This document shows, in pieces, positions 34,482 to 45,118 of a DNA stretch of 64,000 nt. Location of the stretch: contig PCDI01000007.1 in NCBI GenBank assembly GCA_002778195.1, positions 667,127 through 731,126 of the forward strand. Reading direction: 5' to 3'. The first letter of the stretch is position 1. Every line of letters starts with the position of its first letter. Below the pieces are notes generated by a model that was not told the origin of the DNA, did no database searches, and saw nothing but the letters and a program-made list of their open reading frames with translations. A program made the translations under genes and the position numbers. Origin of the DNA: Raffaelea ambrosiae. Lineage: Eukaryota; Ascomycota; Sordariomycetes; Ophiostomatales; Ophiostomataceae.

Positions 34482-34969
34482 GTTTTTTCTTAGTTTGTAT
34501 GGGGGGGACGGAACAAAAAGATTCGTACGGGGGTAGGAGAATGTGGCGTTCAATCTTATAGGTTCGACAATGATGAAGGGCGGGGGGGGGTTGGTCCTTG
34601 TTTTCTTTTGGGGCGTTCTGTTCTTCAAGCGTGGAAACAGAGACCTTCTTGTCCGGGAGTGTAGAAAGAACGGCGCAGGGGACTGAGAGGAAGTAAAAAA
34701 AAAAAAAGTTGGCGATCTGCCAAGGTGGAGACGGGCATATTTTTTTGAGGCTTATCGGGCTTCCGATAAGATGGATAAGGTCACGTGGTTCTTTAGCTTC
34801 TCCCCGCCGAAAGAGCGATAAGAAAATATTTTGCTTATCTCGTTTCTTTGGCTTTATTTTTTCTTTCCTCTTCACACAACACACAAGCAAAACATACAAG
34901 CAACCGCTATAAAACGCTCACAAACATATTTTGCTTTTCCATTTTCTCTCTCGCAACACACAAGAAACC
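34482..34969. promoter_or_regulatory. Bidirectional promoter of RRS1 and RRP3
   Basis: The 488-bp spacer has five GATAAG motifs in either orientation at 34751-34756, 34765-34770, 34774-34779, 34817-34822 and 34834-34839, plus a CACGTG at 34782-34787. All lie within 90 bp, close to the RRP3 side. The first two form a perfect inverted repeat. Both genes act in ribosome assembly, so joint control is plausible. Which factor binds is not known from sequence. Confidence 0.55.
34751..34770. repeat. Perfect inverted repeat, two 8-bp arms with 4-bp spacer
   Basis: CTTATCGG at 34751-34758, GCTT spacer, CCGATAAG at 34763-34770. It sits in the RRS1/RRP3 spacer and contains two GATAAG motifs facing outward. 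Confidence 0.85.
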
Positions 34970-36827
34970 ATGGGCTCGAAACGAAAGGCTTTTGCTGGAG
35001 ATTTGGCCGAACCGAAAAAGGCTCGAAAGATCTCGAAAGATGCGACAACTGCAGCAACCGCACCGGCCGCAAAGGCGGCCAAGATTGTGAAGAAGAAGAA
35101 GGAGCCTGAAGAGGAGCCCGAGGAGGAAGACAAGGAGGAGGAGGAAGACGAGGAGGAGGAAGACGAGGAGGAGGAAGACGAGGAGGAGGAAGACGAGGAG
35201 GAGGAAGACAAGGAGGAAGACAATGGCGACGACGAAGAGGACGAGGACGGTGACGAGAAGGAGAAGAGGAAGAGCGGCGAAGAGGAAGAAAGGAAAAAGG
35301 ACGGGGAGGAAAGTGCACAAGCTGTGGAGAAAAAGCATCCCACGACTTTCAAAGAGCTGGTACGTCTTTACCCTTTTTTTCTCTCTTTTTTTGTTGTCCC
35401 CTCCCCGTTTTCTCTCTACTTTACCTGGCCAACCTGTCTGGACGGGACAGACTGGTGTGGTTGTATCAATTTTTTTTTTATAACTAACGGCCATCTCTCG
35501 GACCGTGTAGGGCCTCGTTGACGTCCTCTGCAATATCTGCAACACGCTGGGCTACGCCCAACCCACCCCGATCCAGGCCGAATCCATTCCGATCGCCCTG
35601 GCCAAGCGCGATCTGATCGGCACCGCCGAGACTGGCTCCGGCAAGACCATTGCCTTCGCCCTGCCCATCCTGCAGGCTCTCCTCGAACACCCTCGGCCCT
35701 ACTTTGCCGTCGTGCTCTCCCCGACGCGCGAACTGGCCGTGCAGATCGGCGAGACGTTCCGGTCCTTTTCCGAGATCGCCCTGCGCTGCGCCGTTCTCGT
35801 CGGCGGCGTCAACAAGGTGGACCAGGCCATCAGCCTGGCCAAGAGCCCACACGTCATCGTGGCCACCCCCGGCCGTCTGCTCGACCACCTCGAGTCCACC
35901 AAGGGCTTCAGTCTGCGCCGCCTCCAGTACCTCGTCATCGACGAGGCCGACCGCATGCTGGACATGGATTTCGGGCCCGTCGTGCAAAAGATTCTGCACA
36001 GCCTGCCGCGCGAGCGCCGCACCATGCTCTTCTCGGCCACCATGTCGGCCAGCGTCGAGAGCCTGCAGCGCGCCTCGCTGCGGGACCCGGTCCGGGTGAG
36101 CGCCAAGTCGGCCTACGGCATCGACGGCGAGGAGGACGGCGAACGGCAGACCGTCGCTCGCCTGCGCCAGAGCATGATGCTTGTCCCGCTGTTGCGCAAG
36201 GACCAGGCGCTCGTGTGGCTGGCCAACGAGTACAGGGGCCAGTTCACCGTGGTGTTTACGCGCACCATCCGGGAGACGCAGCGGCTGGCGATTCTGCTGC
36301 GCAGCCTGGGCTTTGGCGCCATCCCCATGCACGGCAAGCTGGACCAGTCGTCGCGCCTGGCGGCGCTCAACAAGATCAAGGAGGGCAGCCGGGACATTCT
36401 GGTGGCAACGGACGTGGCGGCCCGCGGTCTGGACATCCCGCGCGTGAGCATAGTGATCAACTACAACCTGCCGATGGACAGCAAGACGTATGTGCACCGC
36501 GTGGGCCGGACGGCCCGCGCGGGCAAGTCGGGCCATGCCATCAACCTGGTGACGCAGTACGACTTTCAGCAGTTCCTAGCCATCGAAAAGGCCATTGGCA
36601 TGCACCGCAAGATCCAGCCGATCCCCTTTGTCAAGGCCGAGTTTGAGATCTTCCGGCCGCGGGTGGAAGAGGCACAGAGAATTGCTAAGAGAGAGCTGAG
36701 CGAGCTTATGGAAAAGGCCGAGCGACGCAAAGGCCGTCAACGGCATGGCAAAAATGGCGGCGGCGGCGGCAGCGGCGGCAGACGTCGGGGCCGGGGCGAT
36801 GACATGGACCGCGGCGAAGAGTATTGA
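34970..36827 (+). CDS. RRP3: DEAD-box ATP-dependent rRNA helicase Rrp3
   Basis: Nucleolar RNA helicase for 18S rRNA maturation. Model: join(34970..35359,35511..36827), 568 residues; the 151-nt intron (GTACGT, CTAAC, GTAG) is phase 0 and links PTTFKEL to GLVDVLCNICNTLGYAQPTPIQ. The helicase motifs are complete: Q motif GYAQPTPIQ, I AETGSGKT, Ia PTRELAVQ, Ib TPGR, II DEAD, III SAT, V ATDVAARGLDIP, VI HRVGRTARAG. A Lys-rich start with a Glu/Asp repeat tract (about residues 45-110) precedes the core, and a Gly/Arg tail (GGGGGSGGRRRGRG) ends the protein. DDX47/Rrp3 is the best match by motif context; a close DEAD-box paralogue is the only alternative. Confidence 0.94.
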
Positions 36828-38029
36828 GACTAACATACGGCAAAGGTTTTTTTTTATTTTGTCTCGTCCTTCTGTTTCTTCTGGCCGTGTTGATTTTCAT
36901 ACCTGTCGTTTCCCACGTCCGCGCGCAACGCGTGTTATTATTATACAGTATACCCTTTGCCTTGCGCATCAAACTTTGGCGTTTATATTTTCCCAGTAAC
37001 AATTAAACAATTATTCAATACCGGATATGTTAGCATTAGAGAATTGTCTCCTCCCTTCCTTTTTCTTCAACCTTATGATGACTCGACGGGCAAATAAGCT
37101 AGTGCGTGACCATAGTAGAACGAAAACTTTGGATATATTAATGGCTTTTTTTTTGGGTTTTTTTTTTCCTGAATAATTTTGGGGGGTTTCTTGTTGGCGC
37201 ACACTTTTTGGTACTTAATACCAAAACAAAGGGGGGGGGGGGGGGGGGGATAAGGAAGAAGGACATCCTACTTTGCAGAGAGAGAACAACTAATCTTGGG
37301 ATAAAAAGGAAAGATAAAGACAGAGTAAACCGCCACATACCAATACCAGGAGTAGGATCCAGGGGGGTATAGTTTTAAAGAATCATGATGGACACAACGA
37401 GAAAGACGAAGAGAGAAAGTGAGAGAGTTGGGTATTCTCTTCTGAGCTTTGCTCCCTGCAATGGGAAAAAATGGGTACGTGATGGCAGAATAACAGGACA
37501 GTAGATGATCAGATGAGGAGATAATAGATTGCTAGGTGTGGTGAATGCGGCGCTGGGTGGCAAAGACGGGGACGGTAAAATATGAACCGGACGACAGCAA
37601 CACACGTCCGTAGCACGCAACAAATCAAGGGTGGCAATGACACACTTCGCAAGAAGGCACAATGGTAGTCGATTGGCGAGGAAATCAAAGAGAAAAGACA
37701 CAAGAGAACAATATAGGAAAGATCACAGGAGCCTGCCGATGGAAGGGGAATAGCCAACACAGTAAAAAGAAAACTTTCAAAAAACCAGAGGGGGTAACCA
37801 AAACAATGTTATCAGCAAGGATAAGGTGAATTGTTGTTTGTGGGCTCGTCATTCATCAAAAAACAAACAAAAAAAAGGGGGGCATCTCATATACAAGGGC
37901 CTTTGGCACAAACAGGCGCCGAGGCCGGAGTTGGAATGTGACCGTGCAGCCCTCTTCATCCGGTGATGAAAAAGAGAAACTCTGCACAGCACGGTTGGGC
38001 GGTTGCGCTGGTCGATATCGTTCTGTCCA
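36828..38029. other. Intergenic stretch between convergent RRP3 and RhoGAP genes
   Basis: No gene supported. It holds a G-run of about 19 at 37231-37249 and smaller A/G-rich patches near 37857-37883. Confidence 0.5.
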
Positions 38030-40982
38030 TCAGAAACCCAGGGGAGAAAGCGGCTTGATGGGCGACAGAGGCCGCAGATCGCCAGTCTGGGAAGGCGGTG
38101 TCGCCAATCGCTGGCTGTCCGCCGTCAGAGTCGTGGACACAGTGGAAGAGTTGGAAGCCACACTGCCAGTCTCCGGGGCGGCAGCCGCCGTCTTCTTCTT
38201 GGACCGCGTCTTGTTGCCGCTGCTGCTGTCTTCGCTCTGCTCCGCATGCGATTGCTTGCTGCTGTCTGAAGATGAAACGTTGCGCTTGTCGCTCTCCGCG
38301 GGCGCCTTTTCCTCGCTTGTCTGGCGCTTCTCCTGCTGCGCGGCTCCGGCGAGTTGCTGCGAGCGCGCGGTAATGCTCGCAGGCGGCGGCATGTCGAAGA
38401 GTTTGTATTCTTCCTCGATGTATCGCGCCTCGTTTCGGCAGCCCTTCCAGCAGTCCCGCCAGTCGCAGACCAGAAACTTGAAGGAAAAGGCATCGATTTT
38501 CATGCACGGCTGGAAGCAGATGCACAGGTTGCGGAAGTCCATTTTGTTCTTGTCGGAGTGAGCTAGCAGCAAGCTAAGGTGGCACGTAATGGCAAAGAGG
38601 AGGTAGTAGTTGAAGGGTGAGAGGTTGGATAGCTCGTCAACCAGCATCTGTGGCACTTTTTCGGCACCAGCACATTCGCGTGCAATCCGCTCCTGGGCAT
38701 CCTTGGGGAACAGCTCGTCGGGCAGCTCGCGGAGCCAGGCTTTCAGCATGGAGCCGATAATGTTGATATCGTACAGGTCTTCTTGGGCGAAGAGGTCCAC
38801 GTCATATTCTGTTGGGGGTCAACTGGTTAGCGAGGGCCCCCTTGCGAGGTGGGTTGGATATGGAGTAGATCTCAACAGAAGTTGACTCCAGTGTGTATTA
38901 CGACCAACAGGAGTGGGGAACAGAAACTCACCTTCGTCAAATCTGCGCTGCCACTTCTTGATCTGCGGGCCACTGCCGGGGACACGATAGAGGCCTTCGA
39001 CATCGGTGCCTTTGTAGTTGAGGTAGTCGATGGCTCTCCAGGGGAATGCGGGCATCCAGAATTCGGTCTTGTCACGCGAGTCCTCCAGACGCTTTGAGAT
39101 GCGGGTAAGTCGAGTCTGGTCAACCAGGGGTTGGTTGATCACTCTGATCACATAGTGCTCGTCGTCCACCACAGGGTCACGTTCATTGGTGCTACCACTC
39201 CGTGAGCTCTTGCCGAACAAGCCCTTACTGATAATGTCCGCAGCACTTCTAGACGAGCTCTTGAGGCCACCGAAAAACCCACCGCCGTTCTCGCGATAGG
39301 AGGAGGGCTGGGGACGGAGGTAGTCGCGGTCGCCACGGTCGCCGCGATGGCCATCGCGCTGGGTGGGGATCTCGCGAGGAGCCGGTGCCCGATCAGCGGA
39401 GTGATTACGGGCAGCCGAAGACATGTCTCTAAAGGCTCGGTCGGGTTGGGTAACAGGTGCCGTCTTCAGCGCGGCAACGGGCTGATAGGTACGGTCGGGC
39501 TGCTCGACCATTTTCATCAAAGCGGTGTCCTGGAATGCCGGACTATATGCCCTGTTGCCGTTTTCGCTTCCGTTTCCGTTTCCGTTGCCGTTACCGTTGC
39601 CACTACCACCTCCACCGCTTCTACTGCTGTTGTTATTGGTGCTGTTGATGGTATTGCTGGCGTTGTTGCTGTTGTTGACGCTGCTTGCCGTGCTCGAAGG
39701 GTTGGTCGTCGTGATGAGGTTGCCGTTGCTGTCGCGAACAGATCTTGACCGACCGAGAAGAGCAAACGACTTGGGCTTTCCCCGCTTCGCAGCAGAGGTA
39801 GGGTCGGCTTCGGTAGAGGACAGCGAGACGTCGGAGCGCGTTGAAGGGTTAGTGGCAGTGGCTGTTGTGGGTTTCTGCGCTTGGTGATCCGCGTATGACG
39901 AGTCTGTTTAGGCACAAAATGTGTGAGCGACATCCGAACGCAGATCCCTGTGTGGGTGAGGATGGGCTGAAAGACGGCGGGAAAATACAGGCACAGGACA
40001 AAAGAGGTCAAAGGCCACCTCCCCCCCAAAAAAGGAATAACAGGAAAAAGAAAGAAACAGTGGGCTCCCAACATGGGCTCCCAAAACACCACATCCCCCT
40101 GCACCATTCTCCGTCTCTTCTTTTGTCATCTTCTGCACGATTTGTGCTGTCTGTGCCTGGCGAAGACTGGCCATTCCCTCGACACGCAGGATGCAGGCAT
40201 GAGGGGTGAAAGGGTGAAGGGATTTTCCTCCTGTTCTCTGCTCGGTTCTGCTTACCTGGGCCAGAAGACTTGGAACCCTGCTTTAGAGAAGGCGAGCCGG
40301 CTCCCCGCGACATGGCCTCCTCTCGCGACTCGGCAAACTGGCTGCTGGGAATGGTGATCGAAGCGCTGTTGGGGGCGGTATTGGGTGCACTGGAAGCCGT
40401 GCTGCCAGGCGGAAGGCGCTCGGTGGATTTGGAGGACTTGCCGAAGTGGAAGAAGAAGTTGGATCGAGAGGCCTTGTCTTCGTTCTGGCGGTGACGGTTG
40501 TGGCCGTAGTTTTGTTGTGATTGTTGCTGGTGGTGGTTTCGCTGGTTCTGCTGGTTCTGCTGGTTCTGCTGATTCCGTTGCTGCTGCTGCTGTTGCTGTA
40601 TCTGTGCTTGCTGCTTACGGGTGGTGGCCTCGTCATTGGCGTGTGACGAGGAATTGAATGCGGCAGAAATGGGAGGGTAGCGAGGGCCTTCGTCGTCTTC
40701 GTCGAGCGGATGCTGGACAAGGTCGGCAACATGCATTGGTTGTTGTTGTTGTTGCGTTGCTTGCAGCCGCTGGGACTGTGCCTGGGCCTGGGCTGGGGTC
40801 AGGACCTGGGTTTTCCTGTCTCCGAAACGAAAAGGTGAGCGCGGCGACCTGGGCGACTTGCTTTGGGTGAGAGAGTCGGCGGGCGAGATGACCTGGAGAG
40901 TTTCAGCAGGATCGCGGGTGTTGGGTGGCGGCAGGGCAGACTCAGACAGGGCCAGAGGCTGCGGTGCAGGTTTGCGACCCAT
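38030..40982 (-). CDS. RhoGAP-domain GTPase-activating protein
   Basis: Stimulates GTP hydrolysis by Rho-family GTPases, so it probably acts in polarity or cytoskeleton control at the cell cortex. Model: complement(join(38030..38808,38932..39903,40256..40982)), 825 residues, introns of 123 and 352 nt, both phase 1. The N-terminal 450 residues are disordered, with poly-Gln and Gln/Asn repeats (about 130-165), Asn/Ser runs and a GNGNGN tract. The RhoGAP domain spans about 500-690: FPWRAIDYLNYKGTDVEGLYRVPGSG, with the Arg finger at R549, then DINIIGSMLKAWLRELPDELFP, LSPFNYYLLFAITCHLSLLLAHSDKNKMDFRNLCICFQPCM. The tail is Ser/Lys-rich. The splice at 38808 restores RRFDEEYDVDLFAQ within the domain. 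The GAP call is firm; which Rho protein it serves is open. Confidence 0.9.
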
Positions 40983-43900
40983 GCTGGTCGGGTATGGTAG
41001 GGCCAGAGGACCCCAGGGGTGTGTGGTGTGTGTTTCTGGTTATTGTGTGTATGCGTGTTTGCGTGCGAGTATAATCTTCTTCGGACCCTCTCTTTCTCCT
41101 TCTCCTTCCTTCTCTTCTGTTTCGCTGTGTGTTTCTCGCTCTTTCCTCGTTCTGTCGTCTCAGGTGCGCGCCCTCCGTCACCCGAAACGGCGGTATATTA
41201 TTCCTTCCTGCCTGCCTGCCGTGGTCCACAAGCTGGGTGGTGCTGCCTCACAGCGGGGCGGAGGAGGACCAGGAGGGAGGAGGAGGATGGCGGGTGGGAG
41301 GGGGGTGTGCGTGCGTGTGTCTCGATTTGCCAGTAGAGGAGTCTCGTGCTTGGACGGGCTGTTGCACCAACATCCAATGCACGGGAATATGTATGCACGG
41401 TATGTCTGCGTGGTGTTGGCCAGCACTACTCGTAGAAGAGAAGCAGGGAAGAGTGGCTCGGAGATGTGCAGGAAGGACAGACAGGCAGGGGCAGACAAGC
41501 TGGAAGAGTCTGCGACAAATGAGACCCTGGCGCAGACGAAGAGGGGCCCCAGCAGGCGAGAAGGGAGCTGCCGGGTTGAGGGCGCGTGGGAGGAGCGTGG
41601 GCAGGACAGGGACAGGACAGGACAGGACAGGATAGGACAGGACAGGACAGGACAGGACAGGACAGGACAGGACAGGACAGGACAGGGCAGGGCAGGCTGC
41701 TAGCAGGACAGAACTGCTCGGCATGCGGCTTGCTGCTGTTGTTCGCTCCCTGCTTTGCTGCAAATGTGTGCGAAAGAAGAAACGGAAGGGAGGGGGCAGG
41801 GGAGAGAGAGGGGGGGGGTGTGAGCGGATGAAGGCTTGCGTGGTGTCGCAGAGTGTTTTTGGCGGGCGGATCGCTAGCTGGAATGGCGAGGAGACAGCAG
41901 GCAATGCAACACCAAGGTGCTGTAGCAATAGTCGTCGAGGGCGTCTCGAAGGAGCCGGCGCGAGGAAGCACAGGCCTGGGCACCAGGGGCGCACGGAGGA
42001 TGTGCAATCTTGGACGTCGGGAGTGTTTGGTGTTGGGTGGTGTGTTTGTGTGCGTGTGAGAGCCGAGTGGCTCTGGCCGTGGCGTCGTCTGGAGTCTGTG
42101 TGCCCGTTGAAGGACGGTGGGTTTGGTTGGACGAGGGCGCTCCGTCTGGGTCGATCGTGGGCGTCAACGCAGGCTGTCTTTTGCCAGGGGGTGGTTGTGC
42201 ATATGGTGGTGGGTGTGGTGGCCAGCGAGTGGGGATTTCCAGTCGTGAAAGGGCAGCAAGGGAGAGGCCAAGCGAAAAGGCAAAAGGGCAAAATACGAAA
42301 GAAAAAAAAAAGGGCGGGAGAAGGGAAAACCAAGAAAAGGCCCAGCCAGTGCGACAGTCGAGCGTGTTCGAAATCAATGCAGTCTGCGCAGCGGATGGTG
42401 GGTGTTGTCGAGCCGTTTCGGGCAGGACGAGGTTGAGGCTGATTTGGGTGGTTGCCAATGGGGTGGTATTTGGCAGCTGGGTAGTTTGGTATATCGTATC
42501 GTGGTATAGTAGTTGGCCTCTGGTACTGGCTTTGGCATTTGGGTGGGATATGCAGTCGTGTTGGTTTGGGTGTGTTCGGCCCAGGGCTTACGAAGCCCCT
42601 CGTCCAGCAGGAGGGCCCTTACACGAGCACACGGTGCGCTGCGCGGTGCTTGACTGTCTCTTAATTACGGGCGCCTTGGGGGTCTTCTGGTAACAGGGGT
42701 GGGCAGCATGCGGAGTGCCGCCGGGCATGGTCTGTTGTCCGAAGAATGTCTCGACTTGGAGAGCGATGGCGCCGCGTGCGGTAGGGGAGCAACGACAAAG
42801 AAACCGTCAGAAGAAGAAACGGCAAAGAACAATGAACAGGGGAAAAAAGGGTCCTGAAACGCATAACCCGCCATCCAATGTGTGTCATCAACCAGGAGGG
42901 GAAATTTTTATAAAAAAGAACCCAAGAAAAAAAAAAAAGTAAAACGAGCGACGAAAGGGAAGGAGCCGTTGCTTAAACGCCGCCCGAATGAATGCTGGGC
43001 TGGGCAGAAACAAGGAGGGGCACGCAGCACGCAGCAAGGGCGACCGACCAGCGCTAGTGGGGTCGAGGGGGGTTCGCTCTCTTGCTTGACCGCCTGCGAT
43101 ACAGGGAATTCCTGGCACCAGACAGGACGGTCACGCTCCATTCACACTATCCACACTAATGATGGATAGTGGCCAGGCGACTGAGTGAGAGGTTCGTCAG
43201 TCGTGTGTCTCTTATGTCGTTCCTGTCTGTCTTGTCTTGTTTTTGTCTTGGTTTGTCTTGTCTAATCTTGTCTGAGGGTGTGGAGGTCGTTCTCCCCTGC
43301 AGGAATACATAGTGCAGCCCAAATTGCTCATTTACTCAGTGCAGCCCAAATTTACGCAAAACATTGCTCCGCGAGCCCCGAATTCCTAGAGCGGTGACCC
43401 GACACGTTTCGTTTCGCAGCATTCGCGGGGCAGGCGCGGCAGAATAGGGTTCTGGTCCAGAAGCCACTAGCGGCCACCCTGGCTTGCCGTAGGGTGCCCC
43501 TGTGACTGGCCTCCCTTCCGAGTCTGGAAAGGGATGACAGTGAAGACAGGGCATTGAGGGCAGGCGCGAGGCGTCTTACCTCAGCGTGCCCGAGGTGTGG
43601 GAGCACAGCTCGGCGCTCTTTGTGTTCTGCGTTCCTGCCTTCAAGTCTGTCACTCAACTCTGAGTTATGCACAATTCTGCCTGCCCTTATCTGCCCTTCC
43701 CTGCCTGCCCTTGTCCGCCCCTGCGCACCTCCACTTTCTGTCTCTCTCTTTGATCGGCTTCTGCCCTTGCCGCCTGCCTGCCGCACTTGCATTCCTAGCT
43801 CACTGGCGCTGTCAAATACACAGTCACTAGACACCAGGAAAAATACCAGAGACCCAAGTCTTTGTGGCGTCTGGCGCATCAAAAGACCCGTACTTGGTGC

Positions 43901-45118
43901 AAGCCCGGTTTGTTAGCCTCCTGCAAGCAGTCTAGTCCAGGAACCCACGCGTGCTTCCCTGAAACCGCTCCTCGCTAAGTCAGATGCGTAGTAGAGACAG
44001 GTTAGATACGAGAGTTATCCCAGGCGTATGCCCGAAAAGAAATATCGGTCGAGAAGGAAGCTGCAAGCGCAAGAGGGTGCTCTTGTTGTCTGGAGACACT
44101 GACGATATTCGGACAGGAGACACACCGAAGAATGACAGGATCAAGAGAACAGCCAAGACAGCCGAGGACAAAGAGGCAAGAGGAAAGAAGAAAGCACGCC
44201 CAGCCACAATTCAAGAACACAAGGCACGATAAAGCCCTCACAGGCTTGCCAACTTCCCTATTGCGTAATTGATCGTCCTTGAAGAATGTCGAGGCAAGCA
44301 CGTTTGAAACACAAGACACACACACACACACCTTCTCTTGTGCGTCTGTACGCAGAGTGGCATGCCTATGCATGCCACACCCCTTTCTGTACGAGCTGTC
44401 TCTGGCACACGACGGCCCTGATCTCCGGTGGCTGCCATAGATCGAACAAAGGGACAAAACTGGAATGTGGTATTTCCAAGCCGCCCAAAGAGACATCATA
44501 TTCGGGTGGGACATGCGGTTTGGCAAGGGGTCCGGGCCAAGACGTAGGTAATGGGGGACCACAGAACGATCATACCAAGACGAGGAACAAGAAGAAGAGG
44601 GCCACAAAAGACGTTGAACAAGAAGCCAAAGCCAGAGTCAAACCAAAAACCCCCAGGTGGAGCTCCCCAAACGGACCCCACTGCTGTGCAGCAATGGCCT
44701 GCATTCGCTACGTAGCATCCATCTCCTTTGGTGTCTTTTCTTCGCCAGTCTAGCCAACGCTTTCCCGTTCTCCGTCCTCGTTTTTCCTTTCCCATATACG
44801 AAGCGGTCAAGAAGACCTGCAACAAGGTATCGCACAATAAGTACTGATCAACAGTTTGGGTGGGCTATCCTCCAGGGCAGTACGTCATCTGACAAAATGA
44901 CGTGAATGGCGCCGTTCCGGAAAAAAAAATGAAATAATGAAATCAATGAAATCAATGCAGATCAAACTTGTGCGCTTGCTATTCCAACGACACGTATTGT
45001 ACATAGTAAGATGGCTCCCTGCTTGCTCGTATATCGCATGCTCCCACTCGTACTCGTAATTCTCTCTCGATCCTTCGTTGGGCCTCTCTTCTTCTTGACA
45101 TCTCTCGCTACCTACGTT
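40983..45118. other. 4.1-kb region without supported protein genes
   Basis: Upstream region of the RhoGAP gene, plus the 3' flank of the leftward gene at 45119. Frames here are short, GC-skewed and unlike any family. It contains the GACAG array (separate entry), TGTCTTG-type repeats at about 43225-43272, and a 15-bp direct repeat AGTGCAGCCCAAATT at 43311-43325 and 43338-43352. No tRNA or other RNA gene was recognised by eye. Confidence 0.45.
41604..41695. repeat. Pentanucleotide microsatellite (GACAG)n
   Basis: About eighteen units, with one GATAG variant near 41631-41635 and GGCAG variants at the right end. It lies about 620 bp upstream of the RhoGAP start. Because five is not a multiple of three, its complement reads as the same Cys-Pro-Val-Leu-Ser peptide repeat in all three frames, which creates spurious ORFs. 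Confidence 0.92.

Noticed and set aside
33738..34493. 251-codon rightward frame opposite RRS1
   Set aside because: Shadow; the minus strand encodes the diagnostic KWEQFAARKGI block.
41248..42333. Cys-Pro-Val-Leu-Ser repeat proteins read from the GACAG array
   Set aside because: The pentanucleotide array is open in all three frames; flanks have no coding character.
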